Shown here one piece after another: positions 1 through 9,262 of a stretch of DNA of 64,000 nucleotides; the first letter of the stretch is position 1, and each line of letters begins with the position of its first letter. The position numbers and the translations under genes are program-made. The stretch comes from Spodoptera frugiperda. Lineage: Eukaryota > Arthropoda > Insecta > Lepidoptera > Noctuidae. Below the pieces are notes generated by a model. It saw nothing but the letters and a program-made list of their open reading frames with translations, did not search any database and was not told the DNA's origin. The DNA lies in assembly GCF_023101765.2 (NCBI RefSeq), contig NC_064238.1:5144001-5208000 (forward strand), in the 5' to 3' direction.

Positions 1-1177
1 AATACAAAGAAAGTGATTAGCTATTCATTTCAGACTTGGGGTAATGGTGGAGATTATACGGCTAGACGAATTTACTTTTCTGTTAAGGCAGATAAAGCTT
101 TGCTATTTTTTTCTATTGTTTAAACGACTTCACTTATTTTAACAGTATTATTTATATTTTTGCAATGCTTTAACAGTACTCGGTCTTAAGTTTTAGAAAT
201 CAGATAATTTTGTTTTTCTGAAACAGAAACAGTTAAGCTACGTGGGAATTACATTGTAATAAAAAATTATTGAAAATCAAAATAATAAATATGCTTATGT
301 CTATTTTTACTGTTATCCCTTTTTACCCGACAAGATTTTGTGGAACGCGTTTACTTTTTTCTAACTCTTTGAAGTTGGATTACAGTTTGTAATAAACAAT
401 CAAAGAATGTCTATTTAGGTACTATACCTTAAAACAAAGATCATTAGTAATCCAATCAACACTATTTTCATGGTTAAAAAGGCTTCGTTTTAGTGATCAT
501 AAATCATTTTTTATTAAAAATGGACCTAACGACTCCATAAAGTGGCAAGGCGTTGTTTACACAAATAAAATAAAACTGTAATATGCTACCGAATTGGTCT
601 CGTCGGGTTTTTTAGTAAAAAATGGTAGCGATTTTGCGTTTGCGCCGACTTGACTGCGTAAGTTTTTTGTCGGTCCTTCTGTACTATACAAGTGAACATT
701 AAACTGTAGTATTTATTTTTAGAATCTTGTTCATTCAAAATCTTTAAATTAAGGATTAACTGAATATATAAAAGTTAAATTATTCTTCTCTGAAGGTTAT
801 ACAGAACAGCTATATAATAATACAAAATCCAAATTCTAAGAACGGGCTAACATTTTAACCCTTCAATATTTACACTTAAGTTCTCTTTATGAAAAAGGTA
901 ACCCAAAAAATAATTATCAATGAAGCTATTAGAACATTAATTAGCTAATTATGGAGAACATAGAGTCTGAGAAATCCTCCATCTAATCTGGTTATCAGAT
1001 TATGTTACAAAAATGGACACTTATTTCTAAAAACATATCTGAATAAGTAGAAAAAGAAGGGATTACGAATATGAACGCATCATCGTTGGTTAAGTGGTTC
1101 GGTCCGAAGTAGGGCAACTCGGGTTGTTCAATAATCGTGTTGGACCCAACAGCCATTGCACGTGTTTGGGAGTCGTG
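1..1177. other. AT-rich sequence without a recognisable gene
   Basis: This stretch runs up to the target duplication of the Transib element. I see no long open frame, no repeat family I recognise and no RNA gene. A 73-codon minus-strand frame at 995-1216 crosses the transposon boundary and looks like chance. I read it as ordinary intergenic or intronic DNA. Confidence 0.6.
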
Positions 1178-1182
1178 CGCTG

Positions 1183-1220
1183 CACTATGGAAAATGGTAG
1201 AACAAGCGCATATCAAAAAT
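1183..1220 (+). repeat. Left terminal inverted repeat of the Transib element
   Basis: It begins with the heptamer-like CACTATG followed by GAAAAT. The A-rich nonamer-like block ATCAAAAAT occupies positions 30-38 from the end. This heptamer, spacer and A-rich block layout matches what is known of Transib ends and of the V(D)J RSS. The flanking target duplication CGCTG is at 1178-1182. Confidence 0.85.
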
Positions 1221-1895
1221 GCTTTTTACGAATATCATAGTTTGGCTAATATGGCTATTTTATTAGGTTTTCTAATAGTCAAATTATAATATTCATTAAG
1301 ATTTTTTCACTTAATACGCGAAATTTTTTTTTTTCATAGATAGAAATACATAGAAGACAGAAGTGCCAAACTCTAGTCTTTGCGTATCCATGTTTCAATA
1401 CCATATTGTGAAAAAAATACTTGGTACAGATATGCAGTATTATACATTTTTAGAAAGGTTATTTTATGCTTTTTGCGATAAAGCTTAATGATTTTAAAAG
1501 TAAAGAAAAATATTTCAGTAATTACTTAAAAAGTGACAGACCTTATTTTTCACTTATTTTTTTTTTTCGTTTAAGGTTTTCAGTGTTACCCACGTTTGCC
1601 CAAGCGCTACTTTTTGTGTTGACTAGTAGTCTAACTATTCATAAATAGAATACAAAAAAATCAGCTGCGGATATTTGCGGTTTTAGAAGATATGAGAAAA
1701 ATACTGATAAAAGTCAGAACCCGAAAATTGGTATCTTTTGCGGTTTACCACTTCACATGAACAATATGGAACTTTTTGGATATTTTCTTCATTATTTCAT
1801 GATAACAAAGGGACCTTATCAAATTTGCACTCGGTTTGTGTGTGAAATTACAAGATAATAATGATGTAGGTACCAATTCGATATTGTAAAATCAG

Positions 1896-1904
1896 TATAT
1901 AAAG
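1896..1904 (+). promoter_or_regulatory. Possible TATA box of the transposase gene
   Basis: TATATAAAG lies 28 bases before the ATG at 1932. That spacing would give a very short leader. It is plausible as the promoter of the transposase, but TATA-like strings are common in AT-rich DNA, so this is an inference from position only. Confidence 0.3.
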
Positions 1905-1931
1905 AGAAGCAAAAACTATTCAAGTGTTAAA

Positions 1932-3061
1932 ATGTCTTCCTTCAGCTGTACCAAACGAGACTTCATAATCCCTTATATCGAGGGCGACAAGACCATCGAA
2001 TCATTATCAAAAGTTTTAGTGGAAAAGCTCTATGTTTCTGAAAACAATTTGTGTTTTATAATTAGTGACATACAAAGGCACATTCTTCCTATTTTCAACA
2101 AGCGCTGGGCCCTGGCATCTCGGAAAAAAGAAACATTTTTAAAGAAGAATTGTACTTGGTTGGACTCAGGGTATTCGTTAAATTTACCGGATTCTGAACA
2201 ATATTCTACGCCATCAACATCTGGCCAACGAGGAAGAACATGCGTGGCTTATGGGGACTCCTCAGAATCTACCAAGAAGAGGCAAAAACACTCTTCTACT
2301 CCAAGAATATGGTTTCGAGCATATAAAAAACGCCTATGTGCAGGGACTACGGGCTTTACGTGAGTACACAGAAGCTCATCTTGTCGAAGAATTAAGAACC
2401 GCTGACACTCAATACGGATTGTCCACCTTACACGCCTGGATTCGCTGCATGGAAATGATATTGCATATTTCCTATAATCTTTCGTTTAAGACTTGGTCTG
2501 CTTCAACTGAGGAAAATAAGAGATTAAAAAAAGAAAAGAAAGAACTTGTTCAAAAACGTTTCAGGGAGGAGTTGGGATTAATCGTCGACAAACCTCGGCA
2601 AGTTAGCGGGAATACGAACGATGGCAATACCGCACGAAGATTCTTCTATAATAGCACTTGCTCATCGGAAATAACAGGTGTAGATGAGGCATTGATTAAA
2701 CGTCTATACATTATCTTGCAAGTTCTTTCTTCTGGAATGATGATCGACCCTGAAAAATTTGGGGAATATGCAATAGAAACTGCAAGAATCTATGTAAGTA
2801 ATTACGATTGGTATTATATCCGTTCATAAAATACTCATACACGGGGAAAACGTTATCAAACATTTTGCGGTGCTTCCTATTGGACAGCTATCGGAAGACG
2901 CACAAGAGTCTCGCAACAAAGACTACAGAAACATACGACTTCATCATGCCAGAAAATGTTCCCGATCTGCTACAAATGAAGATGTCTTTAAAACGCTTTT
3001 ATACACGTCAGATCCATATATAACAAGTTTGAGAAAACCGTACGTAAAAAATGTAAAATAA
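1932..3061 (+). pseudogene. Transib (RAG1-like) transposase, internally deleted and frameshifted
   Basis: The reading passes through three frames: from ATG 1932 to about 2280, about 2280 to 2820, and 2822 to the TAA at 3059-3061. The first part (MSSFSCTKRDFI start, then STPSTSGQRGR with a following KKRQ stretch) matches what I know of Transib N-termini. The second part has GLSTLHAWIRCMEMILH and NTNDGNTARRFF, which align with the RAG1 regions around ALHCDIGNAAEF and NGNFARKLM. The third part holds HKILIH, matching RAG1 His937/His942 of the zinc-binding module, then SEDAQESRNK, matching the catalytic Glu962 region, then NEDVFKTLLYTSDPY. The total is near 370 codons against roughly 600-700 in intact relatives. 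The stretch that should carry the first two catalytic aspartates is missing, so it cannot encode a working enzyme. Family assignment is firm. The exact deletion point is inferred. Confidence 0.85.
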
Positions 3062-3499
3062 CTTGAAGAAAGTGAACCCACATTAACTAACCCTGATCCT
3101 GAAGTGGTATAAGTTAAAAATAATATTTATATGTATTTAGTTATTACTTATATTTGTACCAAGCTACATCATTTCCTGAAGCCAGAGTATAGGATGTAGC
3201 TATTAATAATATGATTTTAATTTAGTAAATTGTTTTCATATATATATATTTGTTTACTTTGCTTGTTTGTAATTAACCATGGTTTAATCTTTTTAGTCAT
3301 TATAAACTTGTATTCCGCTTGAAATAAATTTTTAACTATTTTTTTCGTGATTTTTTTCCCATTTCTGTCATTCTATGCAAAAAAACTTACATAGATATAC
3401 AAGAAAACAATATAAACTACACATCATTCGAATCTCAAAACCTTACTGCATGTTTGTGCCAAATTTCATCACGATACGACAAAAATTCATGAAGTTACA

Positions 3500-3537
3500 G
3501 ATTTTTGATCCGATACCGACCTATATTTTCCATAGTG
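3500..3537 (-). repeat. Right terminal inverted repeat of the Transib element
   Basis: Read on the minus strand from 3537 it starts CACTATGGAAAAT, identical to the left end for 13 bases. ATCAAAAAT then occurs at positions 29-37, one base closer than in the left end. The 5-bp duplication CGCTG follows at 3538-3542. Confidence 0.85.
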
Positions 3538-3845
3538 CGCTGGCGCAGCTTCGTCGTGCGAGTTCTTTGCCAAGCAATGTTGAGATAACGCCAAAGACGT
3601 AGTACCTAAATATTTTTTGTAGTGGACATGGTAATTGTTAAAATGGATCTTCTTTATAAAAAAATCGTGGTGATTAAGTTTTGTAAAATATTTAACATAT
3701 TAGAAATGGTACAATCTACGTGTATTACTTAACAAACGTTGGGTATGCTAATTTGTTCCCCCTTTATTACATTTGTTTCTTTTAAATAGCCTTTATACAT
3801 TCTATTACAAATTATTTCAATCAAATCAAGTTTTTCTTTATAGAT

Positions 3846-4080
3846 CGCAGCACGTCTCAGCCACGGGTGCCTCGGCTGGGCGCAGTGCGTGTGCGTCGAT
3901 TGCGCAACGATTGGTTGCACGGTGCGCGCGCCGGTTCCACGCCGGTAACTCGCCTCAAGTTCTCGGCAACGATAACCTCTTTCATGACCAAAGAAGCAGT
4001 GGTAGCCAACATTGGCGCCAATCTCTTAGCACCAACATGGCGTGGCCAACATTTAACCAACGTGGTTTGAATGTCACGAT
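3846..4080. other. GC-rich single-copy island
   Basis: About 230 bases are clearly richer in G+C and CpG than the flanks, including GTGCGCGCGCCGG. Several frames stay open here on both strands, but none gives a protein I recognise. Open frames are expected when stop codons become rarer in GC-rich DNA. It may be a regulatory island or an old unrecognised repeat. Confidence 0.35.
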
Positions 4081-4673
4081 CTTACACAATCTTGCATCTG
4101 CAAAGACAGACAGACAGTTTTGACAAAAAAATCCGTTCAATGTATAGTAGGTATACAATTATTATCTTTATTTTAATAAAATAATATAGGATATTTTATG
4201 TATATTTATGGGATTATAATTGAGTATAAGCGGATATAAAAATCCAAAAATTAGGTTTTTTCGAAACGTTGTGGTGGTTCCTTGTTGCCATAATTAAAAA
4301 TTGCCAATTATAATTTTATTGGTATACCCATATATCATGATGTGTTTGGTTCTTGATGTTTGTACGATGTTTGCCAAGAAGCTTCTTAGTTATTTGTGAT
4401 ATATTCAAATGAATTATTTATGAAGGCTAAATGGAATTTAAAATTTTCGGCATGAATGAATTAAGGCTTTTATCATTTTCAAACAATAATAACGGTTTTA
4501 AAAACCGTTAAATCTGAATAATGCTGTGTAATAATAATTATGTTCTTGTAGGATTAGTCATTTAATGTGCGAAATATGCGTAAAGGTGTTGAAGGAAAAT
4601 CTTGTCAACATAGAAGATTCGTACCATCTATAGAAGATTTTAGAGTTATAGGAATTATCTGTCCTCTAATCAT

Positions 4674-4800
4674 GATTGCTTCATTGGCCGGGTGGTAGCA
4701 AATGCTACTCCTTGTCCCTGAAGTCCTTGTTGGATTTCAGGGTCAGAAATTGCATTATAGGACTGCACAACAGCACAGAGTCCAGAATTGAAATTATTAC
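4674..4800 (+). repeat. Degenerate tRNA-headed SINE-like fragment
   Basis: The phrase TTGGCCGGGTGGTAGCAAATG resembles the head of the tRNA-derived SINE at 42811-43093 (TTGGTCGAGTGGTCGCAAGTG there). The later phrase CAGAGTCCAGAATTG resembles CGGAGTCTGGAATTG of the same SINE. The sequence between them has diverged, so I treat it as an old copy with low certainty. Confidence 0.35.
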
Positions 4801-6477
4801 TTCAAAGTTCACTGTACCATACATTATAAAAAATATTGAAAATCATCAGTCAACACTTGAGATTAACTTAACATTAAATTTGATGATCTAGATTGTCGAT
4901 TTTGTGAAAAGTGGTTAATATGGATGGATTTTATTTCTATTTTCGGGAAATTTAAAGAATACTGTAATTACACTATATGTATGTTTAAATCCCTTTTTTC
5001 TAATAATTATAGCACATTATAAATAACGTATTAGCCTCACTTAGCTTTCGCGTAGTAGCGCGTAGCAGTGCGTAGCTTATCCCTATCACACCTCGAATGT
5101 CATCAGCTGTAGAATCAAGAGGGTGAGTAAACTACCTTCTATCAAGATTTCATATCATACTCAAGTAAATAACATCCCGCACTTGGAAGCTTCGTTTTAC
5201 ATCAAGTGTGCCGTGTAAATAGATCACCGTACAACGGTACTACACCATGTATTCTCGATGATTGCCATGAAACACGCGCGTGGCATCACAGGGGAATAAA
5301 TTGCAATAGTATTAATGTTTTGAACCGGTCCACTGATTACAACTCAAGTGAATACTCGTATTATTCAATTGGTCGCACGAGCCAGCTATTTTATTATGAC
5401 AGCAACTAATACAATGTTTGCAGCGATACCCTATTTATTAGCGATGGATTTTGAACTTGATTTGTGTGAGTTTTAAGTTATTTTTGCTTTGGGCAAAGGT
5501 TGTTTAGTCATTAAATGTTGGGTTTATAGTTGTAGTCTAAGGTCCAAAGGTGGATATCTGCAGATTACGGACTTGAAAAAATGTGATTACCAACATTTGT
5601 TTTGATACTTAAAGCATATAGCTTTAAATATAATAATACACACAGCTACAGGTGCAATACTTCATTGCCTGACTCAGTAACCAAACTCATGTCATAATTG
5701 GCAGTCTGATGACTACGACTACGCTAATCATTCTGATAATTTCATCATCATGTGATAATTTGTTTTACATACAAGATTTTTCCTATGGAACAATCAGTAG
5801 GTAACAAAGCTTAGGCCTTTTAAACCCATATTCAAATTAGACTTTAAAAACACCACGTGAATCTAGTAGTCCAAAATATAGGTAACGACCTTGTGTGACA
5901 TACAGCTGTAAAAATTAAATGTTAATTTGTATACACTTAATTTGCAATAAAAATATCCTTTTCAAGGAGATTTCATAGTATACCAATGTATTAAATTTCA
6001 TGGTTAATTTGTGTATGTGTTTTATATACAACAACTGTGAAAATATTATAATTTGGCTAGCCTATCAGATAGAAGACTGAAATTAATTGAATACTAATTA
6101 AAAAAGGTGTGACAATATATTGGCTGTTCAAATATGTACTTATTTCGTTTTCATTATTTAAACGTTTTCTTTAAATGACGTCTTCTGAAAATAAATAATT
6201 AACATAATATAATAACATAAATTAACATATAGGTATAATGTCATGATATTTATTACCTTTCGAAGAAGTATATGTACGATATTGAAAATGTTTTGTATAA
6301 TAATTAAATTAATATAGGTACATACACCTCAAATCTCTAGGTGTCACTTAATGCAGTCAGTTGTATTCGACTTGTAGACAACTTTTTAATAGTGCTGTAT
6401 ACTACGTATGTACATTTGCTTCTGAAGTATTTTATACTAAGTATCTATAATATTTTAATACTCTTTAACTGCCTCCA

Positions 6478-6570
6478 CTCCTTCTGCGAAGCGTGACGAT
6501 TAGAACAAACCCCTCTTTTCAAATGAGACCCATAGTCCAGCAGTGGACTCTTACGGGCCGTAAATGATGA
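6478..6570 (+). repeat. LINE 3'-tail remnant
   Basis: It contains CATAGTCCAGCAGTGGAC followed by GGGC and a TGATGATATGAT run. This matches the terminal tail of lepidopteran non-LTR elements (CCAGCAGTGGAC, then ATGATGATG) as I remember it. No coding sequence of the LINE remains. Confidence 0.6.
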
Positions 6571-7949
6571 TATGATTATTGTTCAACATCTCAAGTATAA
6601 AATGAATATATATAAATCAAGGCTAGATAATAATAACTGTGAAAACAAATGAGTTAACCATACAGTCTCCCTTTAAGGTCTTTCCGATTGATATAATTAT
6701 GTCATTGACCCGACAGCATAACATGTTTATAACTTCGCACCTTATGTGGCAATAGTAAATATTAATAATACATAATGTAGCAGGTCCATACATACATACA
6801 TACGTGTAATGGTCGCAGCTTCGCCTACGTGATTTGTACAACGTTATCACCCGTAGAATGGAGCTAAACAGTTCAAGTGCGATACGGATTTACAATTCTA
6901 TATTTTGATCAGCATACATTATCACATGCTGGGAAAATAGAAAAAATATAGATAGATAGGTACGTGGAAATTCATCAATTATAGACAATGTATGTTTAAA
7001 GTGCTTTTTTAAAAACTTATACGTTCATTTACGTTCGCGAGACTTATGCTGACTCTCCGTGGGGCATCTGAAAATACCAGACTACTGTGTTTTGAATTAA
7101 TTCATGTAAAAGTATCGATTAAAATAAAGAACGAACACTCTTCCTCTATTGGACAAAGAGCTTTTTTGCATAGAGTAAAAATCATCAGAGTAGATAAAAA
7201 TTACCACGCTTAAATTGAAAATTTGGTTATTACAATATTATTTGAATAAACAAATTTATATTTTTATTATATTTTCGTAGGACATACTTAAGTTCAGTCT
7301 AATACCATAATAACGTATTCATTAATTAGTGAAATTTTGCAAAACTGTTGAAGCGAAATCTTTTTAAAACAATAATTACCTTAAATCGGTTATCATAGTT
7401 ACCTTTGTTATAGGTAGTTCCTAAATATATAAAGAGAATACATTAGTTTCACTGTTTATAAAAACATTAAGTGTATAATATGTAGATGCACACATTTAAG
7501 TCACATACAATAGCGCTGTAAAAAGCAACGTCTTTCTTGAGAAGGTCGCAGTCTAAAAATATCGAGTAAATTGCGTATTAACACTATTTATGGGCAGAAT
7601 AATCAATAAATAGACTCATGTCCGCCATTTTAAATGGTAAAAGCTTGAGCATATTTGCAAATAGTATTCAGAGAAAAGTAAACTTGAAATTAAAAGTAGA
7701 ATCGATTTATTTTGTTTTTGAAAAGATGAGTCGTACACTCGTATCCTATGTTAATTGTTTAGGACTACAATAGACTGCTTTTGCATAAAGATTTGTGTCA
7801 AATAAATACTTTCATTAGCTAGTTACAAGTCACTTAAATCTTTTGAATATTTCTTGTTAGACAGATAAACATCTGCTAAATAGCATTACGAACGATAAAT
7901 GTAAAAAGTCATATAAATGATTAATATTGTGATAAGTCATGCATCCAAG
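6571..7949. other. AT-rich sequence without a recognisable gene
   Basis: I see no gene or repeat copy I can name. There is a short CATA microsatellite near 6787-6803. The 75-codon minus-strand frame at 6623-6850 shows no domain. Confidence 0.5.
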
Positions 7950-8222
7950 TGTTGGAGACTCATGCTTCGGCACCAATGGGCTGGCTCGACCGAAGTGATA
8001 GGTACAACGCTTGCATTGTGTTTTGTTATATGAGTGAGATTACCTTAGGCCCAATTATTACCCCTTCCCAATCTTCCCAATTCCCGATTCCCTAACATCC
8101 CCTTAATTCCTAACTCCCAAAAGGCCGGCAACGCACTTGTAACGCCCCTGGTGTTTCGGGTGTCCATGGGCGGCGGCGCTTGCTTACCATCAGGTGATAC
8201 GTTGCTCGTTTACCAGCAATTT
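7950..8222 (+). mobile_element. Lepidopteran SINE, copy 1 (family A)
   Basis: It carries ATGCTTCGGCAC near its head, a GTGAGATTACC segment, then AAAGGCCGGCAACGCACTTG, GTGTCCATGGGCGGCGG and CTTACCATCAGGTGAT, ending near TGCTCGTTTACC. The same order of blocks recurs at 31425-31748. Blocks like these are very common in moth genomes and are usually classed as SINEs. I do not assign the published family name. The poly(A) end is lost. Confidence 0.75.
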
Positions 8223-9084
8223 TACCCGATAACATTGTGCAAGAGATGGTGATCCTTAACAAATATAAATACAAGGTTGACTCTACATTACATCCATACG
8301 GTTCAATATTGAATTAGCAAGTAATATTTGATGCACCCAGGAATAGTACGTGACCAACAAAAATAGCACAAAGTAGGAATTAATAGCCACAAACCCGTAC
8401 CATCACTTCGAGTGCTAAATACATATTCGTTGAGTTGCCACATTTACTTCACTTGCATATTATAATAATATTCGATGCAACTTGCATGAAGTTCCGTGTA
8501 GGTAGATCTTGTGACATGAAACTGTCAATCGTATTCCGATATAAGTCTGAATAAATACATTTTACGAAACATTCGTATGACTAATTGAAGAAGTTTAGAA
8601 ACATTGAGCCATGTTTGTGTTACTTTGTGCAAATGCGGAAGAAGGATATATCGATAATGCATGTTCATGTCCTGTGACCTAAAACACTGAATCTATTGCA
8701 ACGGTACTTTCCTGATAAATAGCTTTATTTATTCGTTAGTAGAGATAGTTAGCACATTGTGAGCGTTCGCGGCAGGATTATTAAAGCCTCGATTTATTAT
8801 CCGCTGTACAGACCAACTGTCTGCCCATTCTCTATGCATTTAGAGAATCTATTACTACGACAACTGTATCTTTTGATACCTGTGTTGAAAAGAAAATTGT
8901 ATTGTTTTTTTTCTATAAAAACTTATTAGATGTTGTAATTTTCTAAGCTCGTAAAGTCTTCCATAAGTTCCATTAAAAGCTCAATTGTGAGAACTCTTCG
9001 TTACGTGAATTAAACGTCAGAAAATTCTCAAGGCATGTTCACGTGTAGCTAACTACCTACCTACGTATACCGGTTGTCAAAAGG

Positions 9085-9262
9085 CTGCGTGGTGCGCGGG
9101 CGGCGGCGGGGCGCGGCGCGGGGTGCGCGGGGCGGGCGCCGGGTACAGCGACCGCAATAGCGATGGTTGCCGCGCCGCAGCCACCATTGCCAAGATCACG
9201 GACCGCGCATGCGCGGCGAATGTCAGCCACGTCACGATCGAGCTTCGTGCTATCGCGATTGG
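9085..9262. promoter_or_regulatory. Strong CpG-rich island, candidate promoter or enhancer
   Basis: The first 60 bases are almost pure G+C (GCGGGCGGCGGCGGGGCGCG and following), and the rest remains CpG-rich with ATGCGCGG and CACGTCACG. In AT-rich insect DNA such an island is exceptional. It could mark a transcription start, a first exon or an enhancer. A 72-codon minus-strand frame covers it, but its Pro/Arg/Ala-rich product is what GC-rich DNA gives by default. Confidence 0.4.

Larger units (their letters stand above)
1183..3537 (+). mobile_element. Transib-type DNA transposon with TIRs and 5-bp target duplication
   Basis: Seen directly: the left end reads CACTATGGAAAAT and the right end is its exact inverse complement (ATTTTCCATAGTG). 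CGCTG stands immediately outside both ends, a perfect 5-bp direct repeat. Between the ends lies a broken transposase (1932-3061). Known of the family: Transib elements make 5-bp GC-rich target duplications, have termini starting CACWRTG, and encode a transposase homologous to the core of RAG1. All three marks are met. At 2,355 bp the copy is shorter than an autonomous element of about 3 kb, which fits the internal deletion in the transposase. An AATAAA at 3323-3328 could be its polyadenylation signal. The perfect duplication suggests the insertion is not very old, although the transposase already carries frameshifts. It is probably inactive in cis. Confidence 0.88.
3543..6477. other. AT-rich spacer with one GC island and a SINE-like scrap
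   Basis: Apart from the GC-rich block at 3846-4080 and the degenerate SINE-like stretch at 4674-4800, I see no gene here. Small open frames at 3375-3602, 3729-4123, 4676-4891 and 5206-5409 have no recognisable protein content. A short cluster of CGTAGC-type words lies at 5049-5076. Confidence 0.5.

Noticed and set aside
3430..3500. LINE-tail phrase (CCAAATTTCATCACGATACG) inside the Transib element
   Set aside because: One short phrase resembles the tail at 17336-17545, but flanking blocks do not follow. It is probably chance or native Transib sequence.
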